Below, in pieces: positions 17,444-26,193 of a stretch of 64,000 bases of DNA (its first letter is position 1; each line of letters begins with the position of its first letter). The stretch comes from Hymenobacter sp. IS2118 (GTDB lineage: Bacteria > Bacteroidota > Bacteroidia > Cytophagales > Hymenobacteraceae). Under the pieces are notes generated by a model, which saw only the letters and a list, made by a program, of their open reading frames with translations, ran no database searches and had not been told where the DNA came from. The stretch is taken from assembly GCF_000715495.1 (NCBI RefSeq), contig NZ_JNLX01000067.1, forward strand, positions 1-64,000, in the 5' to 3' direction. The translations under genes were made by a program, and so were the position numbers.

Positions 17444-18790
17444 TTAAATCGTCGAGAAGTCAAACGACTGCTCCAGAAACGCCGTCGTGAAATTACCCTC
17501 GTTGAACTGGGCATTGTCCATCAGCGCCAAGTGGAAGGGGATGGTCGTTTTCACACCTTCTACCACAAACTCGCTCAGGGCGCGCTTCATTTTCACGATG
17601 CATTCCTCCCGGGTCTGGGCCACGGTGATGAGCTTGGCAATCATCGAGTCGTAGTTGGGCGGAATGGTGTAGCCCGCGTACACGTGCGTGTCCACGCGCA
17701 CGCCGTGGCCGCCGGGAATGTGCAGGGTCGTGATTTTGCCGGGGGCCGGGCGGAAGTTATTGCGCGGGTCCTCGGCGTTGATGCGGCACTCCATGGCGTG
17801 CATCTTCGGGAAGTAGTTTTTGCCCGAAATAGGGATTCCCGCCGCTACTTTAATCTGTTCCTTGATGAGGTCGTAGTTGATGATTTCCTCCGTCACCGGG
17901 TGCTCCACCTGAATGCGGGTGTTCATCTCCATGAAGTAAAAATCCCGGTTTTTGTCCACCAGAAACTCAATGGTGCCCACGCCTTCGTAGCTAATGGCCG
18001 AAGCGCCCGCAATGGCTGCCTTGCCCATTTTCTCGCGCAGCGCGTCGGTCATGAAAGGGGAGGGGGCCTCTTCCACCAGCTTCTGGTGGCGGCGCTGTAT
18101 GCTGCAGTCGCGCTCCGAAAGGTGGGCTACGTGGCCGAACTGGTCGCCCACAATCTGTACCTCAATGTGGCGGGGTTCCACCACAAATTTCTCCAGGTAC
18201 ATGCCGTCGTTGCCAAAAGCCGCCTTCGACTCCGTCCGGGCATCGTCCCAGGCCTTCTGAAACTCGTCGTCGGAATGGATGATGCGCATGCCGCGCCCAC
18301 CGCCACCCGCCGTCGCCTTAATGATAACGGGGTATTTGATTTTGTTGGCAATTTTCTTGCCCTGCTCCACCGAATCCAGCAAGCCCACCGAGCCGGGAAT
18401 GCACGGCACGCCGGCCTTAATCATCGTGGCTTTGGCCGTGGCCTTATCGCCCATCTGGTTTATCATCTCGGGCGAGGCCCCGATGAACTTGATGCCGTTT
18501 TCGGCGCAGATGCGGGAGAATTCCGCGTTTTCCGACAGGAAGCCGTAGCCGGGGTGAATGGCGTCGGCGTTGGTAATTTCAGCGGCCGAAATCAGGCTCG
18601 GCATGCTCAGGTAGGACTGGGCCGAGGCTGGCGGGCCGATGCACACCGCTTCATCGGCAAACTTTACGTGCAGGCTTTCCTTGTCGGCAGTCGAGTACAC
18701 GGCCACCGTTTTGATGCCCATTTCCTTGCAGGTGCGGATGATGCGCAGGGCAATTTCGCCCCGGTTGGCGATGAGTATTTTCTTGAACAT
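17444..18790 (-). CDS. accC: Acetyl-CoA carboxylase, biotin carboxylase subunit
   Basis: ATP-dependent carboxylation of the biotin on AccB, the first half-reaction of malonyl-CoA formation. The 448-residue protein has the N-terminal [21 protein letters not shown], the ATP-grasp glycine loop [10 protein letters not shown] near residue 162, and the active-site region [14 protein letters not shown] near residue 290. Length is standard. It is the last gene of the plsX-fabH-efp-accB-accC series, and a palindromic repeat separates it from accB. Confidence 0.97.
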   Translation of the reverse strand: MFKKILIANRGEIALRIIRTCKEMGIKTVAVYSTADKESLHVKFADEAVCIGPPASAQSYLSMPSLISAAEITNADAIHPGYGFLSENAEFSRICAENGIKFIGASPEMINQMGDKATAKATMIKAGVPCIPGSVGLLDSVEQGKKIANKIKYPVIIKATAGGGGRGMRIIHSDDEFQKAWDDARTESKAAFGNDGMYLEKFVVEPRHIEVQIVGDQFGHVAHLSERDCSIQRRHQKLVEEAPSPFMTDALREKMGKAAIAGASAISYEGVGTIEFLVDKNRDFYFMEMNTRIQVEHPVTEEIINYDLIKEQIKVAAGIPISGKNYFPKMHAMECRINAEDPRNNFRPAPGKITTLHIPGGHGVRVDTHVYAGYTIPPNYDSMIAKLITVAQTREECIVKMKRALSEFVVEGVKTTIPFHLALMDNAQFNEGNFTTAFLEQSFDFSTI

Positions 18791-18818
18791 TGGGTGGGAA
18801 CGTCAGGGATTAAAAACT

Positions 18819-18905
18819 GTCATCCTGAGCGGAGCAAAGGACCTTATCAGTTCAGACGGCAAACCGCTCGTCGGTGATAAGGTCCTTTGCTCTGCTCAGG
18901 ATGAC
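18819..18905. repeat. GTCATCCTGAGC palindromic repeat between accB and accC
   Basis: Arms 18819-18849 and 18875-18905 pair over 31 positions with one mismatch. The core GAGCAAAGGACCTTATCA differs from the other members but the ends GTCATCCTGAGC/GCTCAGGATGAC place it in the same family. It lies inside an otherwise conserved operon. Confidence 0.8.
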
Positions 18906-18917
18906 GCATTGAAGCAA

Positions 18918-19412
18918 CTACTCAATCAAAAACAACGGCTGGTCGTACTCTACGGGCGTGGCGTTTTCCACCATTGCTTTCACAATGCGGCCGCTCTCTT
19001 CGGCTTCAATCTCGTTGAAAAGCTTCATGGCTTCGATGATGCAGATAACCTGGCCTTTCTCCACCATGTCGCCCACCTGCACAAAAGCCGGCGAATCGGG
19101 GCCGCTGCTGCGGTAAAAGGTGCCAATCATGGGAGCTTTCAGGGCGCGGTTGCTGACGCTTGCTTCGGCTGCGGGAGCAGCGGCCGCAGGAGCAGCTACT
19201 GGTGCGTGAGCCGCGGCAGCCGCAGGAGCGGGTGCGGCCATGGGCGCCGCCGCGCTTATCACGTGCTTGGTGGTGGGGTCGCGCTGCACCGAAATCTTAA
19301 ACTCTTCGGTTTCGATATTGACCTTGTTAAGGCCCGATTTGGCGATAAAATCGAGCAACTCCTGTAATTCTTTGGCTTTCATGGCAGCGTCCTTTTTGGG
19401 CGTGTTTGACAT
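18918..19412 (-). CDS. accB: Acetyl-CoA carboxylase, biotin carboxyl carrier protein
   Basis: Carries biotin between the carboxylase and transferase of acetyl-CoA carboxylase. The chosen ATG at 19412 gives 164 residues. The N-terminal AccB motif is [24 protein letters not shown], then an Ala/Pro-rich linker, then the biotinyl domain with [12 protein letters not shown], the modified Lys being residue 130. Two other starts are possible: 19463, whose extra codons are made of AGC-type repeat DNA, and 19382 (MKAKELQ). The repeat origin of the longer form makes it unlikely. Confidence 0.93.
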   Translation of the reverse strand: MSNTPKKDAAMKAKELQELLDFIAKSGLNKVNIETEEFKISVQRDPTTKHVISAAAPMAAPAPAAAAAHAPVAAPAAAAPAAEASVSNRALKAPMIGTFYRSSGPDSPAFVQVGDMVEKGQVICIIEAMKLFNEIEAEESGRIVKAMVENATPVEYDQPLFLIE

Positions 19413-19416
19413 ATGA

Positions 19417-19490
19417 TTAGCTGCTAGCGTTTGGGCGCTAGCTTTTTTTGGAATATCAGCCAATAGCTAAAAGGTATTGGCTAACAGCTT
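19417..19490. repeat. AGC-type repeat between efp and accB
   Basis: ATTAGCTGCTAGCG with GCGCTAGC, and CCAATAGCT with ATTGGCTAACAGCT, give two short inverted pairs. The block fills nearly the whole efp-accB gap and extends the accB frame upstream. Confidence 0.6.
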
Positions 19491-19498
19491 ACTAAAGG

Positions 19499-20062
19499 CT
19501 ATTTGACGCGCTCAACGTAGCTGTAGTCGCTGGTCTTGATGCGAATCTTGGTGTCGGTATCGATGAACAGGGGCACCTGAATGCGGGCACCGGTTTCCAC
19601 CGTGGCCGGCTTCAACGTGTTGGTGGCAGTGTCACCACGCAGGCCGGGTTCGGTGTAGGTCACCATCAGGTCAACGGTGGTGGGCAGCTCGGCCGTGAGG
19701 GGCATTTCGGTTTCGGCGTGCATGAGGATGGTTACCTCCTGGCCTTCCTTCATCAGGTCGGCAAAGGGCAGCATTGCCTCCGGAATCACTACCTGCTCGA
19801 AGGTGGAGTTGTCCATGAAATTGTAGCCGTAGTCGTCCTTGTACAGGAACTGGTGGGGCCGCTGCTCCACGCGGGCCGTTTCCACCTTCACACCCGCGTT
19901 GAAGGTGTTGTCGATGGTGCGGCCGGTTTTGATGTTGCGCATCTTGGTGCGCACAAACGCGGGCCCTTTGCCGGGCTTCACGTGCTGAAACTCGGTGATG
20001 ACGTGCAGCTCGTTGTTGTAATTGAGAACGAGGCCGTTGCGGAAGTCGGCGGTACTTGCCAT
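19499..20062 (-). CDS. efp: Translation elongation factor P
   Basis: Rescues ribosomes stalled at polyproline. The 187-residue product shows the KOW-like N domain with the loop PGKG at residues 30-33, Lys32 being the residue that reaches the peptidyl-transferase centre. Two OB domains follow, the last starting near GLRGDTATNTLKPATVETGA. Length is standard. It lies between fabH and accB as in many Bacteroidota. Confidence 0.96.
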   Translation of the reverse strand: MASTADFRNGLVLNYNNELHVITEFQHVKPGKGPAFVRTKMRNIKTGRTIDNTFNAGVKVETARVEQRPHQFLYKDDYGYNFMDNSTFEQVVIPEAMLPFADLMKEGQEVTILMHAETEMPLTAELPTTVDLMVTYTEPGLRGDTATNTLKPATVETGARIQVPLFIDTDTKIRIKTSDYSYVERVK

Positions 20063-20067
20063 GGTTG

Positions 20068-20205
20068 TTGAGCTATTAGCTGATAGCCGGTAGCTATTAG
20101 CTTTTTTGGTGGGATTTAGTATTTAGCTGATAGCCGTTAGCTATTAGCTGATTTTCGGAGTTGGAACAGGGCTACCAGCTAAGAGGAACTAGCTAACAGC
20201 TTTAG
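20068..20205. repeat. AGC-type repeat between fabH and efp, reaching into fabH
   Basis: AGCTATTAGCTGATAGCC occurs twice and AGCTAACAGCTTTA marks the left end of the minus-strand copy. The last four FabH codons (K-A-V-S) and its stop are written by this repeat, so the C-terminus appears to have been replaced or extended by it. Confidence 0.65.
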
Positions 20206-21193
20206 AATCGTAGGCCCATTTCAGGTAGATGGCACCCCACGTGAAGCCGCCTCCGAAGGCCGCCAGCACGAGGTTGTCGCCGCGATTTAGCTGGCTTTCG
20301 TAGTCGGCCAGGCACAGCGGAATGGTGGCGTTGGTGGTGTTGCCGTAGCGGTGAATGTTGAGCATCACCTTCTCGGGGCCCACGCCCATGCGGTTGGCGG
20401 TGGCGTCGATGATGCGCTTGTTGGCCTGGTGCGGCACCAGCCACGCCACGTCGTCGTTGCTGAGGTGGTTGCGCTCCATGACCTGGGCGGCCACGTCGGC
20501 CATGCTCTTCACGGCGAATTTAAATACCGTAGCACCTTCCTGGTAAATGTAGTGCTCCTTATTGTCCACGGTGGCGTGGGAGGGCGGACGGCGGCTGCCC
20601 CCAGCCTTTTGGTGCAGGTAGGCTTCGCCGCTCCCATCGGTGCGCAGCACGTGGTCGAGCATGCCGTAGCCCTCGGTGTTGGGTTCCAGCAGTACGGCCG
20701 CCGCGCCGTCGCCGAAGAGGATGCAATTGGAGCGGTCGGTATAGTCCACGATGGACGACATTTTGTCGGCACCCACTACTATTACCTTCTTGTAGGTCCC
20801 GGCCTGAATAAACTGCGCGCCCGTCGCCAGCGAAAACAGGAAGCTGGAACACGCCGCATTCACATCGTAGCTGAACGCCTTGGTGATGCCCACGCCGTTG
20901 GAAATGATGTTGGCCGTGGCCGGAAACAGCACGTCGGGCGTGGTAGTAGCACAAATAACCAGGTCGATGTCCTCCGGGTTGGTCCCGGTCTTGTCCAGAA
21001 GCTGCTGCACGGCCTTGATACCCATAACGGAAGCGCCCTGGTCTTCTCCCTTCAAAATGCGCCGCTCCTTGATGCCGGTCCGGGACAGAATCCACTCGTC
21101 GGTGGTGTCGACCAGTTTTTCAAGCTCGGCATTGGTAAGCACATAGTCGGGCACGTAGGCACCCACGCCGGTGATGGCAGCAGTAATCTTCAT
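20189..21193 (-). CDS. fabH: 3-oxoacyl-ACP synthase III (KAS III)
   Basis: Starts fatty-acid synthesis by condensing acetyl-CoA (or a branched primer) with malonyl-ACP. The 334-residue protein has the catalytic triad: Cys115 in [11 protein letters not shown], His in [11 protein letters not shown] and Asn in GNTTNATIP. The ending [15 protein letters not shown] is typical; the final KAVS is encoded by the AGC-type repeat. A strong promoter match sits immediately before the ATG, so the transcript would be nearly leaderless. Confidence 0.97.
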   Translation of the reverse strand: MKITAAITGVGAYVPDYVLTNAELEKLVDTTDEWILSRTGIKERRILKGEDQGASVMGIKAVQQLLDKTGTNPEDIDLVICATTTPDVLFPATANIISNGVGITKAFSYDVNAACSSFLFSLATGAQFIQAGTYKKVIVVGADKMSSIVDYTDRSNCILFGDGAAAVLLEPNTEGYGMLDHVLRTDGSGEAYLHQKAGGSRRPPSHATVDNKEHYIYQEGATVFKFAVKSMADVAAQVMERNHLSNDDVAWLVPHQANKRIIDATANRMGVGPEKVMLNIHRYGNTTNATIPLCLADYESQLNRGDNLVLAAFGGGFTWGAIYLKWAYDSKAVS

Positions 21194-21198
21194 ATGGG

Positions 21199-21231
21199 CA
21201 AAAGTAGGCGGGGCAAGCGAGAAATGGGCAA
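21199..21231 (-). promoter_or_regulatory. Promoter directly upstream of fabH
   Basis: On the minus strand TTG (21231-21229), 22 bases, then TACTTTTG (21206-21199) fit the Bacteroidota consensus. The box ends five bases before the ATG at 21193, so the start of transcription should fall at or within a base or two of the start codon. Confidence 0.6.
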
Positions 21232-21292
21232 AGCAGAATAAAAAAGCGCAACCAACGCGCCCGTAATGCCCAAGGAGAGAAAAAGGAGATGA

Positions 21293-21318
21293 GGAAAAAA
21301 AATCCGGCCGAAGCCGGA
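21293..21318 (-). terminator. Terminator after plsX
   Basis: On the minus strand the stem TCCGGC/GCCGGA with loop TTCG is followed by a run of eight T. It lies 25 bases past the plsX stop and separates plsX from fabH, which has its own promoter. Confidence 0.75.
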
Positions 21319-21343
21319 CGTTTTTATCAGTTCGAGGCAGGCG

Positions 21344-22285
21344 CTACGACTTAAAAGTAGCTTTAATTTGGTCGACAATCCCGGATTCGGCCATGTTATA
21401 GCCTTGCACCAACATGTTGCAAATGGCCAGTGGCGTACTCCGGCCGTGGCCGATAATGGCGTTATCGTTGATGCCTAGAATAGGGGAGCCCCCCACGGCT
21501 TCGTAGTTGAACTTATCAAAAAACGGGTCGTGAATGTCCTTCTCGTCCATCATCTCGTAAATGGATTCCGCCATTTTCAACAGGATATTGCCTGTGAAGC
21601 CATCGCAGACCACCACATCGGCTTTCTCGTTGAACATATCGCGCCCTTCCAGATTGCCCACAAAATGAATGCGCGGGTTGGCCTTGAGCAGCTGGTGCGC
21701 GGCCTGGGTGTTGGGAGTGCCTTTGGCTTCTTCTTCGCCCAAGTTCACCAGGCCCACTTTAGGTCGCTCGATTCCCAGCACGTACTGCGCATAGAGCGAA
21801 CCCAGCTCGCCGAACTGTTCCAGCATTTCGGGCTTGCATTCGGCGTTGGCGCCCACATCGAGCAGCACTCCGAATTTATCGTGCTTTTTGGGAACGAAGT
21901 TGGCAATGGCGGGGCGGATGACGCCGGGCACGGCCTTCACCGTAAACATGGCGCCCACGAGCATGGCTCCGGTGTTGCCAGCCGAGCAAAAGGCGTCTAC
22001 CTCACTTGCAAGCAGCATTTTATAGCCAATGGCAATGCTGGAATCCTGCTTGTGCTGGAAGGCTTTGGCCGGGTGCTCGGCCATATCGATGACCTGCGAA
22101 GCCGGCACGAATTCGAGGGCGGCAGCGGCAGGACCGGCGGCATCAAGCAGGGGTCGCACGGCATCTTCCTGGCCAATGAGGACGATGGTGGCTCGGCCGG
22201 CGAGTAGTTCGGCGGCCATCACGGCACCCGCCACGGCGGCTTGGGGGGCGAAATCGCCGCCCATTGCGTCGAGGGCTATTTTCAT
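21344..22285 (-). CDS. plsX: Phosphate acyltransferase PlsX
   Basis: Converts acyl-ACP to acyl-phosphate for phospholipid synthesis. The ATG at 22285 gives 313 residues beginning MKIALDAMGGDFAP, the conserved PlsX opening; the longer frame to 22327 is upstream sequence. Other family parts are EFVPASQVIDMAEHPAKA, SAGNTGAMLVGA and VVCDGFTGNILLK. It follows rpmF, the usual order. Confidence 0.96.
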   Translation of the reverse strand: MKIALDAMGGDFAPQAAVAGAVMAAELLAGRATIVLIGQEDAVRPLLDAAGPAAAALEFVPASQVIDMAEHPAKAFQHKQDSSIAIGYKMLLASEVDAFCSAGNTGAMLVGAMFTVKAVPGVIRPAIANFVPKKHDKFGVLLDVGANAECKPEMLEQFGELGSLYAQYVLGIERPKVGLVNLGEEEAKGTPNTQAAHQLLKANPRIHFVGNLEGRDMFNEKADVVVCDGFTGNILLKMAESIYEMMDEKDIHDPFFDKFNYEAVGGSPILGINDNAIIGHGRSTPLAICNMLVQGYNMAESGIVDQIKATFKS

Positions 22286-22329
22286 GTAAAAGGTGTTTGG
22301 GGAGGTCAGGAGAAGGGTGGTAACCAAAA

Positions 22330-22367
22330 GTCCGGCCTCGCAGGCTTACAAAAGCGCGAAGCCGGAC
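22330..22367 (-). terminator. Hairpin between rpmF and plsX
   Basis: GTCCGGCCTCGC pairs with GCGAAGCCGGAC (one G-T) and on the minus strand is followed by TTTTGG. It resembles a weak terminator or attenuator that would lower plsX relative to rpmF. Confidence 0.55.
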
Positions 22368-22399
22368 CGTAAGGTACCGCGAATTAACAACCTGACGCG

Positions 22400-22630
22400 T
22401 TATTCGTCGTCGCCGGTAGTGTCGGCAGCGGGCGCAGAGCTCACCTTCGAGTAGTTTTTGATGGCCAGCTGGCCATTGTGGTACAGGTCGCCATCAACCA
22501 CGTAGGCCTTGTGGCGCAGGTGCAGCTCGCCCGTGTTGGGGCACAAGGTCACCGCCTTAGGAGTCAGCTTGTAGTGGGTGCGGCGCTTGTCGCGAACGGA
22601 GGTGGAGGTGCGGCGCTTAGGATGAGCCAT
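22400..22630 (-). CDS. rpmF: 50S ribosomal protein L32
   Basis: Large-subunit ribosomal protein, 76 residues. The opening MAHPKRRTSTSVRDKRRTH is the L32 signature. Only one Cys remains at the zinc-ribbon position (LCPNTGELHLRHKAY), so this copy should not bind zinc. The acidic tail AADTTGDDE extends past the usual end. It lies between DUF177 and plsX. Confidence 0.95.
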   Translation of the reverse strand: MAHPKRRTSTSVRDKRRTHYKLTPKAVTLCPNTGELHLRHKAYVVDGDLYHNGQLAIKNYSKVSSAPAADTTGDDE

Positions 22631-22698
22631 GGTATTGTTAAGTTATGAGTGTTGAGTTGTAAATGTTGAGTGGGGGAGCGACTCGGGGCGCTGACGGA

Positions 22699-23232
22699 TT
22701 AATTCAAGTTGCGCAGCGCGGCCCAACGTGGGTCGGCCGGCTCGTCGTCATCGGGCGCATCGTCAGCAGGACGGGTGCTGAAGATGAGCTTGGTGGGAGC
22801 ATCGGGGTTGTCGTCGGCTTCGTTCTGGAAACGCGGGTGCAGCTTCTTCATGGGCAGCGCCAGACCAATGTAGTCGTAGAGGTGCTGCGCCAGGGGCAGG
22901 GATTGGGTTTCGGGCGTGATTTGCAGCACGTTGTCATCCAGTTCCTTGCTTTCGTCGCCGAAGCGCACCAGCAGCCGCTCCTCAATATCCATTGGCTGGT
23001 CGAACTCGTCCAAACTGCGGTCGCAAGTCAGGCGCACGGTACCGCTGATGTGGAAGTTCAGGGTCATTACCCGCTCGGTTTTGATGAGCTCCACGTCGGC
23101 GTGCAAGTCGCCTTGCTCCACCAAAGACTGGTCGAATAAAGCAAAAAAGTCGGGACCCAACTCATACTCAAAATGGTGCGTTTTCAGCGCCAGCTTGGCT
23201 AGGTTGATGTCGTATTTACTTTCTTTTTTCAC
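22699..23232 (-). CDS. DUF177 (YceD-like) protein
   Basis: Member of the YceD/DUF177 family, linked in other bacteria to 23S rRNA accumulation and almost always upstream of rpmF, as here. The GTG at 23232 gives 177 residues starting MKKESKYDINLAKLALKTHHFEYEL, matching the family start. A consensus promoter lies just upstream at 23254-23284, which rules against the longer frame to 23409. The core has the Cys-containing strand SGTVRLTCDRSLDEF; the usual second Cys pair is not complete. The acidic tail is DDAPDDDEPADPRW. Confidence 0.85.
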   Translation of the reverse strand: MKKESKYDINLAKLALKTHHFEYELGPDFFALFDQSLVEQGDLHADVELIKTERVMTLNFHISGTVRLTCDRSLDEFDQPMDIEERLLVRFGDESKELDDNVLQITPETQSLPLAQHLYDYIGLALPMKKLHPRFQNEADDNPDAPTKLIFSTRPADDAPDDDEPADPRWAALRNLN

Positions 23233-23253
23233 GGTGGGCTGGATAGCAGGGGG

Positions 23254-23284
23254 CAAAAGTAGTGAAAATTCGGCTTTTTGCCAA
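23254..23284 (-). promoter_or_regulatory. Promoter for DUF177-rpmF
   Basis: On the minus strand TTG (23284-23282), 20 bases, then TACTTTTG (23261-23254). Transcription would start about 17 bases before the GTG, fixing the DUF177 start. Confidence 0.6.
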
Positions 23285-23423
23285 AAAAAAGGTCCAACTT
23301 TCTCGGCAGTTTCCGCCAGAAAAGGCAGAGTGTTGCGCTGAGCATCAGTCATTCTTTGGCCAGTTGCGCGCACCTCCATACGTTGCGCACCCGGCAATGA
23401 TGCCCACAACTACCGGCCAGCCT

Positions 23424-24455
23424 CTACCGCGCCGAGCGTGGCTGGGCGTCTTCCCAGCGCTGCTTCCACACCTCACAAGCCAGGTAAACTGCTGCCCTAA
23501 AAGAAGATTCGTTGGCTTTGAACTGCCCCGCCAGGCCATAGGCCGTGCCGTGGTCGGGGGAAGTGCGCACCACTGGCAAGCCGGCCGTAAAGTTCACGCC
23601 CTGCTCAAAGGCCATCAGCTTAAAGGGAATCAGGCCTTGGTCGTGGTAGAGCGCCAGGGTGGCGTCGAACTGCCGGAATTGCTGGGTGCCGAAGTAGCCA
23701 TCGGCCGGGAAAGGACCCACAACAAGATGGCCGTCGTGCGCAAACTGTTGGATTACGGGCGACACGATGTCGCCTTCTTCCTTGCCCAGCAGGCCGTTTT
23801 CACCCGCGTGGGGGTTGAGGCCCAGCACCGCAATGCGCGGCTTCAGAATGCCGAAATCCCGTTTCAAGGATTTCAGGAGCAGCGTGATTTTGGTGCGCAG
23901 CAGCTCGGGGGTGAGGCGGGCGGGCACGTCCTTGAGCGGCATATGACCGGTGACGGTGGCAATGCGCAAGCCGCTTTCGTCTACTAGAAACATGAGGCTT
24001 TCGGGCGCTTCGAAGTAGCTGGTCAGGAATTCGGTGTGGCCGGGAAAGCGGAAGTCGTCGGCCTGGGTATTGTCTTTGCTGATGGGCGCGGTGACGAGGG
24101 CGTCGAGCTTGCCGGCTTTGAGGTCGCGGCTGGCGGCCAGCAGGCTTTCGCGCGCGGCTTGGCCCGTGGCGGCCGAGGGCTGGCCGGGAGCCAGCACAAA
24201 GTCCTCATCCCAGCACGTCACGGCATTGAGGCGGCCAGGCGCAATGTCGGCCGCGTCGCGCAGCTGCCGGAAGGTGAGGGGCTCGGCGTCCGGCTCGGTC
24301 GGAAAATCATCGAACAGGGCCGTGGCCGTACCGTAAATAACCGGGGTGCAAATTTTTAGAAGCCGCTCGTCGAGCAGCGTCTTGTAGATGACTTCGGGGC
24401 CGATGCCGGCGAGGTCGCCCACGGAAAATCCGAGGCGGGGAAGGTTTTGGGGCAT
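23424..24455 (-). CDS. pdxA: 4-hydroxythreonine-4-phosphate dehydrogenase
   Basis: NAD-dependent step of pyridoxal phosphate synthesis. The 343-residue protein opens RLGFSVGDLAGIGPEVIYKTL. It carries the metal-binding histidines in FPGHTEFL, LNPHAGENG and LYHDQGLIPFK, and ends with the substrate loop VRTSPDHGTAYGLAG. It heads the DUF177-rpmF-plsX series on the same strand, as in many Bacteroidota. Confidence 0.96.
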   Translation of the reverse strand: MPQNLPRLGFSVGDLAGIGPEVIYKTLLDERLLKICTPVIYGTATALFDDFPTEPDAEPLTFRQLRDAADIAPGRLNAVTCWDEDFVLAPGQPSAATGQAARESLLAASRDLKAGKLDALVTAPISKDNTQADDFRFPGHTEFLTSYFEAPESLMFLVDESGLRIATVTGHMPLKDVPARLTPELLRTKITLLLKSLKRDFGILKPRIAVLGLNPHAGENGLLGKEEGDIVSPVIQQFAHDGHLVVGPFPADGYFGTQQFRQFDATLALYHDQGLIPFKLMAFEQGVNFTAGLPVVRTSPDHGTAYGLAGQFKANESSFRAAVYLACEVWKQRWEDAQPRSAR

Positions 24456-24537
24456 ATGAATTGTGAGGTAAGCTTCAGCTTGCCATTAATTCGAAAGACG
24501 GGAAGGAAAATAATAACAGGGAACGGCAAGCTTAAGC

Positions 24538-25995
24538 TTACCGCACGAAACCCGTCAGGAACTCATACAGCAAGCGCACGCCCATGCCGGTGCCGCCTTT
24601 GCCACGGTAGTTCTCCGGAGCAGTGAGGAAGGCGGGGCCGGCAATGTCCAAGTGAATCCAGGGGTAGCCTTCGGCGAAGCGCTCCAGGAACTTGGCGGCC
24701 GAAATCTGGCCGGCTTCGCCCTTGCCCAGGTTGCTGAGGTCGGCAATGTCGGACTTGATGTGGTCGGCGTACTCGTCCCAGAGCGGAAACTCCACGAGGC
24801 GTTCGTGCACGCGGTAGCCGGCGGCCGTCAGCTCGGCCAGCGTGGCCGGGGCGGCCGTGCCCATCACGGCCGACGCCTCGGTGCCCAGAGCGCGCACGGC
24901 GGCCCCGGTGAGGGTGGCCAGGTCGATGACCAGCTCGGGGTCGTATTTTTTGGCGAAGCTCAGGGCGTCGGCAAGGAGCAGGCGGCCTTCGGCGTCGGTG
25001 TTTTTTACTTCTACCGTGAGGCCGCTGTGCATGGTGATAACGTCGCCGGGCGCGTAGGCGAGGCCGCCGGGGCGGTTGTCGGTGGCAGGCACCAGGCCGA
25101 TTACGTGCAGCGGTACCTTGTTTTTGGCCAGGGCATAGAGCGTGCCGGCCACGGCCGCGCCGCCGGCCATGTCGCACTTCATCATGTCCATGCTATTGGG
25201 CGTGGGCTTGAGGCTGAGGCCGCCGGTGTCGAATACCACGCCTTTGCCCACCAGCACGTAAGGCTTGGCGTTTTGAGCGCCTTCGGGCTTCCATTCCAGG
25301 ATGCTGAAGGTGGGCGGCTCGGGTGAGCCCAGGTTCACGGCCAGTAGGCCGCCCATGCGCAGGGCTTCAATTTTGGGCAGGTCGAGGATGTCGGTGGTGA
25401 AGCCGGCTTCGTCGCCCGCGGCGGCAATGTTTTCGGCCAACTGCAGGGCGTTGAGCTTGTTGAGCGGGGCATTGACCAGGTTGCGGGCCAGGATTACGCC
25501 CTGCAGCAGGCCATCAAGCGCGGTGAGTGCGGCAGGTGTGGCCGCGTCGCCGACGATGGAGATTTTGGTGAGGGCGGCGGGCTTCCGGGATTTCTCATCG
25601 GTTTTGTAGCCTTCAAATTGGTAGGCGGTCAGGGCCAGGCCTTCGGCGAGGAGCAGGGCGGCGTCCGGGGTTTCGCTCAGGTTGTGAATGAAGACTTCAG
25701 CCGTCTTTTCTTTTTTCAGCTGGCCGTGCAGGGCGTGGCCGTTGCGGCGCAGGGCCTCGGCTACCTGCTCGGGCGTGGGCTTTTTGGCCAGTACCACGAA
25801 GTAGTGCTGGTGGCTGAAATGGTTGAGGTGAACGAGCTTCTGGTCATCGGCGAGTGCGGCGGATACGTACGCCTGGGCGTCGGCCGAGAGGTCGCCGGCA
25901 GCGCCGGTGGGCAGGGCAGTGGTGCCATTGGCCAGAATGAAAACCTGAGTAGACTGGGCCGGCGCGGCGGCTACGTGGGCAAGGGCTGGGGACAT
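24538..25995 (-). CDS. Leucyl aminopeptidase family protein (M17)
   Basis: Dizinc aminopeptidase that trims N-terminal residues of peptides. The start at 25995 gives 485 residues. The catalytic half shows GKGVVFDTGGLSLKP, the Lys/Asp metal ligands in KCDMAGGAAVAG, and the M17 signature NTDAEGRLLLADAL. Residues 1-160 form the divergent N-terminal domain. The longer frame to 26079 lacks conserved sequence. The symbol pepA is withheld because several M17 paralogues exist in this phylum. Confidence 0.92.
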   Translation of the reverse strand: MSPALAHVAAAPAQSTQVFILANGTTALPTGAAGDLSADAQAYVSAALADDQKLVHLNHFSHQHYFVVLAKKPTPEQVAEALRRNGHALHGQLKKEKTAEVFIHNLSETPDAALLLAEGLALTAYQFEGYKTDEKSRKPAALTKISIVGDAATPAALTALDGLLQGVILARNLVNAPLNKLNALQLAENIAAAGDEAGFTTDILDLPKIEALRMGGLLAVNLGSPEPPTFSILEWKPEGAQNAKPYVLVGKGVVFDTGGLSLKPTPNSMDMMKCDMAGGAAVAGTLYALAKNKVPLHVIGLVPATDNRPGGLAYAPGDVITMHSGLTVEVKNTDAEGRLLLADALSFAKKYDPELVIDLATLTGAAVRALGTEASAVMGTAAPATLAELTAAGYRVHERLVEFPLWDEYADHIKSDIADLSNLGKGEAGQISAAKFLERFAEGYPWIHLDIAGPAFLTAPENYRGKGGTGMGVRLLYEFLTGFVR

Positions 25996-26074
25996 GAGCA
26001 AAATTGAAGGCCGTAGATTTGAGTCCGCAAGGTACTGTTTCGGTAGCAAGGTTTTTTCGGCGGAATTAAAAACC

Positions 26075-26164
26075 GTCATGCTGAGCTTGCCGAAGCATCT
26101 CTACCGCTTCGTTGTGGTATGAATTACTTGCGCAATAGAGATGCTTCGGCAAGCTCAGCATGAC
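26075..26164. repeat. GTCATGCTGAGC perfect 29-bp inverted repeat
   Basis: Arms 26075-26103 and 26136-26164 are exact complements around a 32-base loop. The core CTTGCCGAAGCATCTCTA is close to the elements at 11673 and 34470. It lies between divergent genes (aminopeptidase and rsmA), so it is not placed as a terminator. Confidence 0.85.
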
Positions 26165-26193
26165 GTTCTGTTATTTCTTAACGATTCCCTATC

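Noticed and set aside
17531..18877. A 448-residue plus-strand frame opposite accC
   Set aside because: It mirrors the accC codons and has no recognisable protein sequence; accC is certain.
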